Below, one piece after another: positions 24,573 through 33,889 of a DNA stretch of 64,000 nucleotides. The position numbers and the translations under genes were made by a program. The notes below the pieces were generated by a model, which was given only the letters and a program-made list of their open reading frames with translations, ran no database searches and was not told the DNA's origin. Every line of letters begins with the position of its first letter. Position 1 is the first letter of the stretch. Source of the stretch: JARBAU01 sp040414675 (GTDB lineage: Archaea; Thermoproteota; Nitrososphaeria; Nitrososphaerales; Nitrososphaeraceae). The stretch lies in contig JBEDUN010000069.1 in the NCBI GenBank assembly GCA_040414675.1, forward strand, positions 68,074 through 132,073, in the 5' to 3' direction.

Positions 24573-24636
24573 TGCTACCACGTCTTTTATCTCTGCTACC
24601 ACGTCTTTTATCTCTGCTACCACCTGATTGCTCCTG
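24573..24636. repeat. 21-bp tandem repeat, two full and one partial copy
   Basis: TGCTACCACGTCTTTTATCTC occurs at 24573-24593 and 24594-24614 without change, followed by a diverged third copy beginning TGCTACCACC at 24615 and a fainter TGCTATCATC after it. Copy number of such 21-base repeats commonly varies. A 60-codon plus-strand frame crosses it, with Leu-rich low-complexity product judged spurious. Confidence 0.75.
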
Positions 24637-25659
24637 CTATCATCTGTTACCATGCATTAAAGTATACTCGTGCAATAACTTGATACGACAATATTTTATT
24701 ACAGACAAGATGTATCTGTATAGAAATCAACAAGCTCTGCTACTTTGGCTTTAATCAAATATTTTTAGGGAGTAGATGTCATCTTTAACAACATTCCGAT
24801 TCATTTATTTTTGGAACATTTCGTTTTCTTTAATACATATGACCTTTTAGAAGTGACTATAAAACGGTAGAATTTAGTTAAAAGTAAGTAATCCCTCGTA
24901 CTATTCAATATAGTAGTAATATATACTAGGAAATCATGTTCGAGGCCCAATTCGTATTAGATGGTAGCAGCTTCCACTATTGATCCAGAAACAAGGATTG
25001 ATAGAATACTACATTGTATTTTTTATTCGTGTTGACCGATATTTACTTTTCCTGCACCAAATTGACCATAGGTCGGATAGACCTAGTTTTAAAGACCGTA
25101 TGCTTTCAAGTAAACATACAAGATATATTATTATTAATGCAGCTTCACTAATAACAGAATTGCGTTTAAGAATTAGCCGATACTTATAAAGTTGTGAATA
25201 TTTTTTTCTCTTAGATGGATACGGATTTTTCGGATAGACTGGTTGGAACAGTTAATCAGTATTTTCATTTAGCTGCTCACATATCAATCAGTGAATTTGA
25301 AAATGCAAAGTGGTTCGTCTGTTGAACAATTATTACACCCTTTACAATCAGACACGGAACAAAATCACAATGGAAGAGTTTTGGAGGCATGAACAGACTC
25401 ATTTTCTCCACATGGATAGTTGCACCTTATGCTACATCACTCCTAGCATTCTTACAGCTCTAGTAACTTTTCTTCCAGATCGCTCCACATTAAATTCGGA
25501 CCTAATTGTGGATCAGCCAGATGCAAATTATAATTTTCTTTTGTCTCGATCATTACTACTAATCACTTAAGTTTACGACATTATTTTGGCAAATGATGAG
25601 GTCTTGAATTGCAGACGCTAAGTTGGAAAGTATTATTACGAGGTAAGTCATCTAAGCAT
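24637..25659. other. kilobase stretch without a supported gene
   Basis: Two plus-strand frames (69 codons at 24980 and 86 codons at 25310) have no domain, no promoter signal and poor codon texture. The DNA is AT-rich and looks like decaying sequence between the HTH pseudogene and cutA. Confidence 0.45.
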
Positions 25660-26058
25660 ATGCCACTTAAAACTGTCGTACGAAAGAGGGACGAAGAAGG
25701 TGTGTTAGTAGTATCAACCTTTCCAAAATCTGACATTTTTTCATCTATTGCTAAGAAGCTGATTGTGGATAAGCATTTGTGTGCCTGTATAAATGTAATA
25801 AAAATTAACTCATTTTACTATTGGAAAGGTAAACTGGAAGTTCATAATGAATATATGGCTGTTTTCAAATCAACGCACAAGAGGGTACATGCCCTAAAGC
25901 AAGAAATAGAAAAAATTCACCCATATGAAGTTCCTGAGATAGTTGAGCTAAAGACAGGCAGATTCAACAAGGCATATTTATCATGGCTAAATAATTCAAC
26001 TTCGAACATCAAGGGGCCGGTCAAAATATCCAGACTCAAAAACTACGATATTAAATAA
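25660..26058 (+). CDS. cutA: CutA1 divalent-cation tolerance protein
   Basis: From ATG 25660 the product is 132 residues; the conserved CutA fold starts with VLVVSTFPKSDIFSSIAKKL and runs through CACINVIKINSFYYWKGKLEVHNEY and HPYEVPEIVEL, all signature segments. CutA1 is a very stable trimeric ferredoxin-like protein linked to copper tolerance and other signalling, true role unclear. The frame extends upstream to TTG 25609, which would add 17 residues not found in the family, so the later ATG is preferred. About 27 residues follow the fold as a basic tail. It stands alone. Confidence 0.9.
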   Translation: MPLKTVVRKRDEEGVLVVSTFPKSDIFSSIAKKLIVDKHLCACINVIKINSFYYWKGKLEVHNEYMAVFKSTHKRVHALKQEIEKIHPYEVPEIVELKTGRFNKAYLSWLNNSTSNIKGPVKISRLKNYDIK

Positions 26059-26144
26059 ATTTATATCTTACCAACATTGGGTAACTCAGGACTACATTTA
26101 TTCTGTATTGCATGTATTGTCAACTCATTAATACAGAAAAGAGA

Positions 26145-27248
26145 TTATGTTATAGGGTATCTTAATAAGGCAATTATTCCTCCCAGCGAAGATACTCTAA
26201 GGCCCATATCAGTAGACGAATCAACAGCATAAGTCTTTGAACTATTTCGTTCCACTTTATTTAATACCTCTATAAAATCATCTTCATCTACAGTTGAATA
26301 TACAGAATCAGAAAAAACAAGGCTTTCGATAGCTCCCAGGGTGGCCGCATTTGAAACTTCATTTATACCCATAGAATATTTCCGGATACCTTTTTGTACC
26401 TGCCGCATCACTTCATCTATGATTTTCGAAACAGCAACAATTTTACTTGAACTCATAACATCCTTGGCAGCGTCTGAGCGAAGCATCACAGGGAATCCAT
26501 CTTCTCCAGCAACATCTACTCCGTTAACTATCGCAAGCCTTTCGTGACTAATGGGCGGTTTGTTTGTAGTTAAATAGTTATAGAGATTGCGTTTCGTTTC
26601 ACCAGGACCGAATAGCAGTATTCTTTTTCCGACCTCCGTGATACGGCTTTCGTCACCAGTATTATCTATAGATCTGATCATTCTGGCAATATCGCCCAAG
26701 TACGTCTCTAATTCATTGTGCCGAGAATTCTGTGGATACCGCTTTCCGCTGTATGCGGAGTAAATATTTTGAATAACACTTAGATGTGTTCCAGAAAGCT
26801 TCGCAACTGCAGCTTCACGGTTATCAATAGCAACAAGAATAAAGCTTGACCCCGCATCACCTTGAGATCTTCTTAAGACAGTGATTTCTGAACCGTGCCA
26901 TTCTCTCCCTTTGTCTATGGTTATGGAATCACCTATCTGAAGAGTGAGTGAATGATGCCCTCCTCTTGGTACCAAATCATTGTCGGTATTTGTGATAACA
27001 CCTGAAATGCGTAATCGATCAACTAGACTATCAAGACTAATTTTATCAACATTGAGAGCGACCCTAATTTTGATCCGATCTCCCTTGTCAGGTCTGGAAT
27101 ATTCTTTCTCTTGTTTGATTACTCTAGTTGTAACAGAAACAACAGAATCATTTTTCGCAATTAGTCTTCTAAGTGTAAATAGGTCATCTGCATCTTCTGC
27201 AATAACGTAGAAGGCCTTCTTGGATCCTTTAACATCCTTTATTATCAT
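26145..27248 (-). CDS. pelA: Pelota (Dom34), mRNA surveillance and ribosome rescue factor
   Basis: 367 residues, the archaeal Pelota length. Domain 1 (about 1-130) is an Sm-like fold with DLFTLRRLIAKNDSV and VTTRVIKQEKEYSRPDKGDR; the PRGGHHSLTLQIGD stretch closes it. Domains 2 and 3 are eRF1-like (about 135-260 and 265-365), with ILLFGPGETKRNLYNYL in domain 2. There is no GGQ, as expected, so it splits stalled ribosomes together with archaeal aEF1A/ABCE1 without hydrolysing peptidyl-tRNA. A possible partner system, NFACT, lies 20 kb away. The start ATG 27248 opens directly on MIIKDVKGSK. Confidence 0.94.
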   Translation of the reverse strand: MIIKDVKGSKKAFYVIAEDADDLFTLRRLIAKNDSVVSVTTRVIKQEKEYSRPDKGDRIKIRVALNVDKISLDSLVDRLRISGVITNTDNDLVPRGGHHSLTLQIGDSITIDKGREWHGSEITVLRRSQGDAGSSFILVAIDNREAAVAKLSGTHLSVIQNIYSAYSGKRYPQNSRHNELETYLGDIARMIRSIDNTGDESRITEVGKRILLFGPGETKRNLYNYLTTNKPPISHERLAIVNGVDVAGEDGFPVMLRSDAAKDVMSSSKIVAVSKIIDEVMRQVQKGIRKYSMGINEVSNAATLGAIESLVFSDSVYSTVDEDDFIEVLNKVERNSSKTYAVDSSTDMGLRVSSLGGIIALLRYPIT

Positions 27249-27306
27249 AGAAAAAGATTAGAACTCATCAGGATATAGCCACTTAATTCAAATATTGTTC
27301 ATTTGC

Positions 27307-27738
27307 CTAAGAGGAGCTCGTCGTAGTTCCTTGCTCACTTGCTTTATACTTAATTTGAGGCGACTTTAAATAACTATCAACCCATTCTTGTGTAAGCACT
27401 CCTGATTGAACAAGATTAACAAGCGCATTAGCTGAGGCTTCACCATGTACTTTTCCAGATCGTCTTCTAGTTTGCCTCCATTTTAGCTGAGTATTGCCGC
27501 TCTTTGACGAGTATATAATACCAAGGATCTCTTTAGCATTAACAAATGTCATTTCGCGAATTCTCTTTAATGTGACTTTATCTGCTGCTTCTATATATAT
27601 AGCGCCTGGACCTTCTTCTCGTTCTGGAAAAACTTCATAATCTCGGAGATATATTTCTGGTATGAACGATCTACACGTACTAAAGATAATAAATTGTCTG
27701 AAATTCTCAAGTGAAGCGGTAGTTTCGATATGAACCAA
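27307..27738 (-). CDS. hypothetical protein upstream of pelota
   Basis: 143 residues from TTG 27738, no family recognised. The middle is alpha/beta (AIYIEAADKVTLKRIREMTFVNAKEILGIIY), then a strongly basic patch (KWRQTRRRSGKVHG), a helix, and a Ser/Thr-rich tail. The basic patch suggests nucleic-acid binding. It ends 58 bases before pelota on the same strand, so the two may be one transcript and act in the same process. A TATA-like TTTTTATATATC lies only about 10 bases before the TTG, which casts some doubt on the exact start, but no other start codon is close. Confidence 0.6.
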   Translation of the reverse strand: MVHIETTASLENFRQFIIFSTCRSFIPEIYLRDYEVFPEREEGPGAIYIEAADKVTLKRIREMTFVNAKEILGIIYSSKSGNTQLKWRQTRRRSGKVHGEASANALVNLVQSGVLTQEWVDSYLKSPQIKYKASEQGTTTSSS

Positions 27739-28053
27739 TTTTCGATATATAAAAAGGTTTAGTCACTTATCAATTTTATGACTTTATGCATTGAAATCTT
27801 TCATCATATTTAACAATCTAGACAGACTCCAAACTCAAGATCTACATCACTGGAAACTCAGTAGGGCTGGTTTCGTCATCGTTTGTCTTATTATATTTTC
27901 TAGCTAGATCTATAAAAGTGATTGTGAAGTTCAAGATGATAGAAATCCAGAGAGGATACTTGAGATTTCGGTTTCATTATCTTGATACAATCTGCAGTTT
28001 TTCATAATCTCGGATGTGTTATATCAGATAAAGGAGATCCATTGTTAGCAACG
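27739..28053. other. intergenic stretch between the tetraether synthase and the pelota-operon start
   Basis: About 315 bases, no supported gene. It holds the TATA-like string noted for the gene ending at 27738 and the 3' region of the radical SAM gene. Confidence 0.4.
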
Positions 28054-29766
28054 CTAGGCACCAGCCATGCCATTGCGTAGCTCGACGCCTCTATGGTCTT
28101 CCACACCAGCGGATTCTGCAGCCGCCTTGTGCATCTCTGACATGGCGCATCCCATTTCTGCCTCTGGTTTGCCTCGACGCATCAAACCTCTATACAATCC
28201 AGCTTCTAATGTGTGACCCTGTGCCCGTTCCCACTCTTCCACAGGAATACTGTACTTCTTCTGAATTCTATCTCTATACCATTCAGGAATCACATTGAAT
28301 GCACAGAATGGAATTATTCTAAGATCCGGAGTAAGGTAATGAATATCACATCTTTGCAATCTTTCAAGGTCTTCATTGTATTTGTCTTGGAAGTGCATCA
28401 TTCCCAAAAACAATGACCTGCCATGCCACGATCCAACCGAGTCAAAATTCTGCTTCAGGAGGATGCTCGAAAACATTTTCGCAAGGTCCAAACCTCGAGG
28501 CTGTTTGCTTTTGTCAACAAATTGATTGAGCTTGCGCATTACATTCAGTATAGCCAAATATCTATTCGCACCCGATTTTATTTCGTCACTTTTTTCTTCA
28601 AAATATTCTAGCAATCCCTTGAGGTCAACAAAACTAGTCAGTGGAGTTAATTTCCTTGTTTCTGAATCTTCGAAAACATATGTGCCGGCACCGCACGCGA
28701 AGTGAATTGAAAGTTCGTACTTTGGTTTCTTCGAAAAGGCTTCTATCACATCGGTCATAGGCATGCATGACGGAACTGGAAACCACGCATCTTTTGTAAT
28801 ATCCCCATTGGTTTGCTCTTCTATCCTCTCAATACAATCTGGAATCGTGATTCTATATTTTTCCCTCTCCTTCTTTGACATTCTCCCAGTTAGTGAGACG
28901 GGCTGGAAATTAACTGCGTGGACAACGTCCAAATTCTTTTGTGCATATCCAATTATTCCACCCAATTCATGATCGTTTATAGACTTGATTACTGTTGGCA
29001 CAAACACCACTGTCATTCCACATTTTCTAGCGGATTCTAAAGTATAGGGAACTTCCCAATGGTTCTTTGGATTGGTTCTTGGAGTCACTCCATCAAATGA
29101 AAGATAAAGATTGCTAACCCCAGCTGTTCGTATTTGTCTCATGGTTTCAGGAGAAAGGGCCAATTTTATACCATTTGTATTCATCTGAATATGGTCAACA
29201 CCTTCTTCCTTCATAATACGAATGAGGTCTGTAATGTCGTCTCTTAACATTGGTTCACCACCAGTTATCTGTATAGAATTTCCTGCAATCGGTTTCTGAG
29301 CTTTCAAAGTCTTCATCATACCCCTTACTTGCTCATGGGTTGGTTCGTACAAATATGCGCCTTCAAGACCCTTCTTGACATAAAAGAAGCAATACCAACA
29401 TGTCAAATCACATCTATTAGTTACTATCATATTTGCTAGTCCTGAATGAGACAAATGGTTTGTACATAGTCCGCAGTTAGTTGGGCAGGCGCATTTGTCA
29501 ATCATAACATTTGGTGCATGAGCTCCCTTTCCGTCCTTCCAATAAGTGCTGAATTTTTTATACATGTCATAAGATCCGAAATACAATTCTTCGCATTCGC
29601 CATGAGTTGGACAATTCTTAGTCATGTAGACTTGTCCCCCTCGTTCAAATACTTCTGCGTCAAGTATCATATTACAATCTGGACAAATGCTTTGAGTAAA
29701 CCTTATGGAACGCTTTGATAGATCAGGAGTCCTTGTTGATAGATTCGAAATTTGAATTAAATCCAT
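28054..29766 (-). CDS. tes: radical SAM tetraether lipid synthase (Tes / MJ0619 family)
   Basis: 570 residues from ATG 29766. Tes joins two archaeol phospholipids head to head to make macrocyclic archaeol and GDGT membrane-spanning lipids, the core lipids of thaumarchaea. The radical SAM core motif CDLTCWYC (Cys-x3-Cys-x2-Cys, near residue 119) binds the SAM cluster, followed by the TGGEPMLRDD loop. Other Cys pairs match the auxiliary-cluster and rubredoxin-like N-terminus of this family: CPDC near residue 28, CPTHGEC, and CACPTNCGLC near 92. A C-terminal region with further Cys (CDIHYL, IPFCAF) completes it. TTG 29772 is an alternative start. It is divergent from a TrmB regulator, so that regulator may act on it. 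Confidence 0.85.
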   Translation of the reverse strand: MDLIQISNLSTRTPDLSKRSIRFTQSICPDCNMILDAEVFERGGQVYMTKNCPTHGECEELYFGSYDMYKKFSTYWKDGKGAHAPNVMIDKCACPTNCGLCTNHLSHSGLANMIVTNRCDLTCWYCFFYVKKGLEGAYLYEPTHEQVRGMMKTLKAQKPIAGNSIQITGGEPMLRDDITDLIRIMKEEGVDHIQMNTNGIKLALSPETMRQIRTAGVSNLYLSFDGVTPRTNPKNHWEVPYTLESARKCGMTVVFVPTVIKSINDHELGGIIGYAQKNLDVVHAVNFQPVSLTGRMSKKEREKYRITIPDCIERIEEQTNGDITKDAWFPVPSCMPMTDVIEAFSKKPKYELSIHFACGAGTYVFEDSETRKLTPLTSFVDLKGLLEYFEEKSDEIKSGANRYLAILNVMRKLNQFVDKSKQPRGLDLAKMFSSILLKQNFDSVGSWHGRSLFLGMMHFQDKYNEDLERLQRCDIHYLTPDLRIIPFCAFNVIPEWYRDRIQKKYSIPVEEWERAQGHTLEAGLYRGLMRRGKPEAEMGCAMSEMHKAAAESAGVEDHRGVELRNGMAGA

Positions 29767-29915
29767 GGTCAATTACCTACAATACCTTTTACGACTACCA
29801 CTTATTATGTATATAAATATAACCTCCCTACTCCTAAGGTGAATGGGTAGTTTAACAAAATGTCCAAAAAGATAAATAAAAATATTCCAGAAGTGAGGTT
29901 TATCGACCTTAAAGG

Positions 29916-29926
29916 TAAATATATTA
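29916..29926 (+). promoter_or_regulatory. TATA-like box for the TrmB gene
   Basis: TAAATATATTA ends 31 bases before ATG 29957 and supports that start over the GTG at 29939, which would lie too close to the box. Confidence 0.45.
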
Positions 29927-29956
29927 CAAAAATTATATGTGCTCTTACCCGTAGAT

Positions 29957-30784
29957 ATGAGTATTAGCGACAAATCTAGGAAGGCGATGGAAAGCCTTGG
30001 CCTAACAGGATATGAAATTCGCGTATATATGGCACTCTTGGAATATGGTCAGATGACCGCAGCTGCGATTAGCAAGACCGCAAGTGTACCCTATTCAAAG
30101 ATTTACGAGGTTTTGAATAGTTTAGAAGATAATGGATGGCTTGAATCAGATAGCTCTAGACCGCAGAAGTTCTTTCCTATATCACCATCCACCGCACTTG
30201 ATGCCATGAAGATGCGAATGGAGAATGTTATACGCGATAATCAAAACTTGATTGAAAGTGAATTAATGCCAATTTATGAAAAAAGCGGTATGAAAGAGAA
30301 ACCTGAGATATGGGTAGTACGAGGTATCTATAATATTGCCGCAAAAGTGAATGAAATCATAGAATCTGCTGAACAAGAGCTTCTTATAGCAATGCCTCAG
30401 GTCGCCGAAGAAATCGCAAGGCTTACTCAGCCTCTTCTAAGGACTACTCATGAAAGAGGTGTAAAGATTACAGTACTTGCATCTGAGGAAACGAGTCAAG
30501 AAACTGTGAAGATGATATCAAGAGTTGCCAACGTAAGACTCAAGGATAATATGTTTGGTGGCGGCGTCATAGGTGATAGTAGGCAAGTCGTGATATTGCT
30601 ATCCGAGGGCAGAAGTGAAAATGGGTCTTTCGAACCTATTGCTATATGGGCAGAACATCCAGGTTTAGCTCGTTTTGCAAAAGACTATTTTCAATATCTA
30701 TGGACCGATGCAGGTGGGGAAGAAAACCGAAATTTGAATAATATTACTAAATCTAATCCTAGCGTAGTCGACAATCAAGCTTAA
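29957..30784 (+). CDS. TrmB-family transcriptional regulator
   Basis: 275 residues. The N-terminal winged helix-turn-helix (about 8-75) has the TrmB pattern: ESLGLTGYEIRVYMALLEYG, then ISKTASVPYSKIYEVLNSLEDNGWLE and a wing. A short coiled segment follows, then a phospholipase-D-like sensor region (about 105-250, containing ELLIAMPQV and ITVLASEE) that binds sugars in characterised TrmB proteins. The last 25 residues are polar. It is divergent from the tetraether synthase with 190 bases between the starts, so it plausibly controls that gene, its own, or the downstream enoyl-CoA hydratase; the ligand is unknown. Confidence 0.88.
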   Translation: MSISDKSRKAMESLGLTGYEIRVYMALLEYGQMTAAAISKTASVPYSKIYEVLNSLEDNGWLESDSSRPQKFFPISPSTALDAMKMRMENVIRDNQNLIESELMPIYEKSGMKEKPEIWVVRGIYNIAAKVNEIIESAEQELLIAMPQVAEEIARLTQPLLRTTHERGVKITVLASEETSQETVKMISRVANVRLKDNMFGGGVIGDSRQVVILLSEGRSENGSFEPIAIWAEHPGLARFAKDYFQYLWTDAGGEENRNLNNITKSNPSVVDNQA

Positions 30785-30896
30785 TTACAAAAAATCGGGC
30801 AGTAACGGTAATAGAATATAATAATTGGAAGGCACACAATCGGCAAAGAATGAACTAACTACTATTGGATTTGGTAATAGACATTTACCGTGACAA

Positions 30897-30995
30897 ATGA
30901 CCAAGATAAATAGAGAGATCAGATTGGGTCCGCAAAACGATCTGTCTGTAGATAAGGTTATATCTAAAGTAGAAGATTTCGGTAACAATGTCTAG
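30897..30995 (+). CDS. possible 32-residue peptide overlapping the hydratase start
   Basis: ATG 30897 opens a frame reading MTKINREIRLGPQN and ending at a stop that overlaps the hydratase ATG (30988) by 8 bases, an arrangement typical of coupled genes. The composition looks protein-like (charged, with no low-complexity run), but there is no family and the length is small. It could be a leader peptide or chance. Confidence 0.3.
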   Translation: MTKINREIRLGPQNDLSVDKVISKVEDFGNNV

Positions 30996-31869
30996 CGGCA
31001 TGAAATATGTACAAATTGAACCTTTAGAGGATATTGCAATTGTTAGGATCAATAGACCAGAGGCTCTAAACGCCATGAATACAGATGTTATCGCAGAGCT
31101 ATCTCGGGCAATTGAAATTGTTGGTGTTGACGAAGGAATAAAAGTTGTGATCATAACTGGTAATGGTGAAAAAGCATTTTGTGCAGGTGCAGATATTGCC
31201 TTCATGGTCAATATTGATCCAATAAAAGCTGAGAAATATGCTAGTGCCGCGCAAAGTGTTCTCAATAAAATTGAAAAAATGGAAAAACCTGTTATTGCGG
31301 CCATAAATGGGTATGCATTAGGCGGCGGCTGTGAACTCGCACTGGTATGCGATATACGAATTGCTGTAAGCACAGCCAAAATTGGCCAACCAGAAGTTAC
31401 GATAGGGATTCCACCAGGATGGGGTGGCACTCAAAGGCTAGTTAGAATTGTTGGCCCAGCAAAAGCCAAGGAATTGATATTTACTGGGAAAATGATAACT
31501 GCAGAGGAGGCACATGAAATTGGTCTAGTTAACAATGTAGTGAAATTAGAAGAACTCACTTCTGGTTCAACTGCACAGATTAATTCTGGTTCGGATCAAA
31601 CAAGTAACTCGAGTGATAAGAGCAAGACTAATTCTGAAGTAGCCAAGGCACTTAACAAAAAACTAATCGAAGATTGTATTATCTTTGCTAAAGATATCAC
31701 TAAAAATAGTGTCAATGCAGTTAAAACGAGCAAGATGTTGATTAACAAGGGCATGGATGTAGACATCGATGCAGGCCTACGTCTAGAGATTTATGGATGG
31801 GCGCTTTGTTTTGCACATGCGGATAGACAAAAAATGATGTCTGACTTTCTAAATAAAGGACGAAAATAA
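30988..31869 (+). CDS. enoyl-CoA hydratase family protein (candidate 3-hydroxypropionyl-CoA dehydratase / crotonyl-CoA hydratase)
   Basis: 293 residues of crotonase fold. The oxyanion-hole segments are intact (AFCAGADIAFM near residue 64; GYALGGGCELAL near 108), and both catalytic glutamates are present: Glu116 in GGGCE and Glu136 in GQPEVTIG. In ammonia-oxidising thaumarchaea a single hydratase of this family serves twice in the 3-hydroxypropionate/4-hydroxybutyrate cycle; this gene is a candidate by family only. A Ser/Asn-rich insert of about 27 residues (about 191-217) separates the core from the C-terminal helices, absent from standard members. Length without it is normal. It follows the TrmB gene, on the same strand. 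Confidence 0.88.
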   Translation: MSSGMKYVQIEPLEDIAIVRINRPEALNAMNTDVIAELSRAIEIVGVDEGIKVVIITGNGEKAFCAGADIAFMVNIDPIKAEKYASAAQSVLNKIEKMEKPVIAAINGYALGGGCELALVCDIRIAVSTAKIGQPEVTIGIPPGWGGTQRLVRIVGPAKAKELIFTGKMITAEEAHEIGLVNNVVKLEELTSGSTAQINSGSDQTSNSSDKSKTNSEVAKALNKKLIEDCIIFAKDITKNSVNAVKTSKMLINKGMDVDIDAGLRLEIYGWALCFAHADRQKMMSDFLNKGRK

Positions 31870-32005
31870 CATTTAGCCATCTATCATCAAAAGATAACCT
31901 AGAGAGGAGGAACCTCGGAGACGACATTCCCGAGGATCATTAACTTTGAATACAATGCAATTCGACGACTGGAGGAAAAATGCGAGCAAAGTCCAATTCT
32001 AAATT

Positions 32006-33034
32006 CTATTTGGATACATTGAGTATTTTCGCGCCTTCGCTGGGACGGCATATAATGGTTTTTGTTTCTGGCACTCCAGACTCGAGAAAGGCCTGGGCCA
32101 TCGAATTTGCTACATGAATTGCTGTCTTTTTATCTTCAAGGATTGAGATCATGGAAGGACCAGCACCGCTGATCGTTACGGCCAGGGCCCCTGCCTTTAT
32201 CGCGCTTTTCTTTACCAACTCATATCCAGGGATCAGATGCTTTCTTGACGGTTCAATGATTACATCGCTTATGCCCTTTGCAACCATTTTTGTATTTTTT
32301 AGTGCAAATCCCGCTACAACAGTGCTTGCATTTGCGATATTGCAGATCACACTTTCCAGTGGAACCAGCTTCGGAAGAACACCCCTTGCAACTGCTGTTT
32401 TTTTTATTGGGACATTCACAAGTGGTACTACAATGGCCAAATGTAGATCTTCAGGAGCCTCCAGTCCTATAAAATCAATTTCAGGAGTAGAGGTAACTAT
32501 AACGAAACCACCAAGCAAAGAACCGGACACATTGTCGTAATGTCTAGTGCCAGCACTAGCTATTTCTCCCTCGGCCGCATATCTAATAAGCAGACTTTTT
32601 GACAGCTGTAGATTGAACAAACCATCTACTGCAAGTGCAGTTGCTGCCGCTGAGGCTGCACTACTGCCCAGCCCATAGCCGATAGGTATTTTCTTCACAA
32701 TATGCAGATCTAGGTCCCAATTTGCATTTTTATTCAGGTTGAAATCGTTTAGCATTTTTCTTACCACCAACCCCGCGGAATTCTCCTTCAATTCCGAAGG
32801 AAGTGTTTCAGCACCCTCTCCTGAACAGGTAAGATTGATGTGGGGTGTTGAATTCCTCATCTTATTTGTTCTTGTAATTGTTACGACATCCTCAAATGCA
32901 TCAAGGCCTAGTCCGAAAACATCGAAACCTGGACCCAAATTAGCCGTGGAGGAATGCGCTACCGCACTACAAGTTATTAATTCATCGATTCTCTCATTCG
33001 AAGAATCAAGATTCCTGATGGATTTGCTGACCAT
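32006..33034 (-). CDS. thrB: homoserine kinase
   Basis: 342 residues of the GHMP kinase family, phosphorylating homoserine with ATP in threonine synthesis. Motif 1 (AHSSTANLGPGFDVFG, about residues 27-42) is of ThrB type, motif 2 is PIGYGLGSSAASAAATALA (about 115-133), and motif 3 includes VTISGAGPSMISI (about 280). Length is close to family average with a short extra N-terminus. It ends a two-gene minus-strand pair with the GPN GTPase, 8 bases after its stop; the two genes have no functional link known. Confidence 0.93.
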   Translation of the reverse strand: MVSKSIRNLDSSNERIDELITCSAVAHSSTANLGPGFDVFGLGLDAFEDVVTITRTNKMRNSTPHINLTCSGEGAETLPSELKENSAGLVVRKMLNDFNLNKNANWDLDLHIVKKIPIGYGLGSSAASAAATALAVDGLFNLQLSKSLLIRYAAEGEIASAGTRHYDNVSGSLLGGFVIVTSTPEIDFIGLEAPEDLHLAIVVPLVNVPIKKTAVARGVLPKLVPLESVICNIANASTVVAGFALKNTKMVAKGISDVIIEPSRKHLIPGYELVKKSAIKAGALAVTISGAGPSMISILEDKKTAIHVANSMAQAFLESGVPETKTIICRPSEGAKILNVSK

Positions 33035-33042
33035 TATCTATA

Positions 33043-33801
33043 TCAATCCCTTACCTCTTCCCCTTGATTTAGTATTCTCGCAAGGGCAGCAACTAGATTT
33101 ACCATTCCACTCATTGTGAGATTGGAAATTGCAAAAAGATCCTCAGTAAACCCTGCTTGGGTATATATTCTCGTTATTTCTTTTAGCAAAAAAGAATATT
33201 CAATGTTTTTCTCGTTGTCAAGACTCTTTTCTAAAGATGTATTTGAGGTGGACCAGTCTAGAATCTCCTGTAACCTTTCAAGCAGTAGATCTCTCTTTGT
33301 GAGAGCATTTACTTGGGCCATTTTTAATCGCAGCTTTACAGCAGAGGACAATAAAGATATTGAAATAAAATTAACAGGTGAGGAGACCAGCATACCATCA
33401 AACACGAAAAGTGAGGCCTTATTGTCAGCTTGAAAATTAGTCACAAAATATGGTCCACTAGCTCTAAATGCAAACAATTCAATTTGTCCAGGGGTGTCTA
33501 TAATGACGTAATCAGGATTTAATTCATTTACCTCTGTCTGGATATCATCCAATCGAGTTGCTATTAGATCACTTGCCATTACAAGAGATCCATTGGGGCC
33601 CAGATCATATTTGTCCATTAGTGTATTTACTTCGATATAATCCCTCACATCAACATCCGGCTCATAAGGCAGTTTATATGATCCTGGGTCCAAATTAAGA
33701 CTCACAGGAAAGGCATTGTTGTCTTTATACCATTGAATTAATCTAGATGTCAAGGCAGATTTACCTGAACCAGCCGTACCGGTTATAAATATAGCATCCA
33801 T
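33043..33801 (-). CDS. GPN-loop GTPase
   Basis: 252 residues. The P-loop GTAGSGKSAL is at residues 8-17, the defining Gly-Pro-Asn insertion at 68-70 (LGPNGSL), and the switch region DTPGQIELF near 100. GPN GTPases form homodimers; in eukaryotes they assemble RNA polymerase II, while in archaea they occur as a single gene with likely assembly or quality-control role. Length is normal. It starts 89 bases from the divergent flippase-like gene and lies 8 bases upstream of thrB, so the two are probably one transcript. Confidence 0.92.
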   Translation of the reverse strand: MDAIFITGTAGSGKSALTSRLIQWYKDNNAFPVSLNLDPGSYKLPYEPDVDVRDYIEVNTLMDKYDLGPNGSLVMASDLIATRLDDIQTEVNELNPDYVIIDTPGQIELFAFRASGPYFVTNFQADNKASLFVFDGMLVSSPVNFISISLLSSAVKLRLKMAQVNALTKRDLLLERLQEILDWSTSNTSLEKSLDNEKNIEYSFLLKEITRIYTQAGFTEDLFAISNLTMSGMVNLVAALARILNQGEEVRD

Positions 33802-33889
33802 ATTACTGCTCTTAACATTTGGGATATATTGTCTTACTAGTTTCTATTGATTATTATATGACTCTATTGTAGACCTTGGTTGAAGCCTA

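Noticed and set aside
24573..24636. CRISPR array
   Set aside because: The units are direct 21-bp tandem copies without spacers and no cas gene is near.
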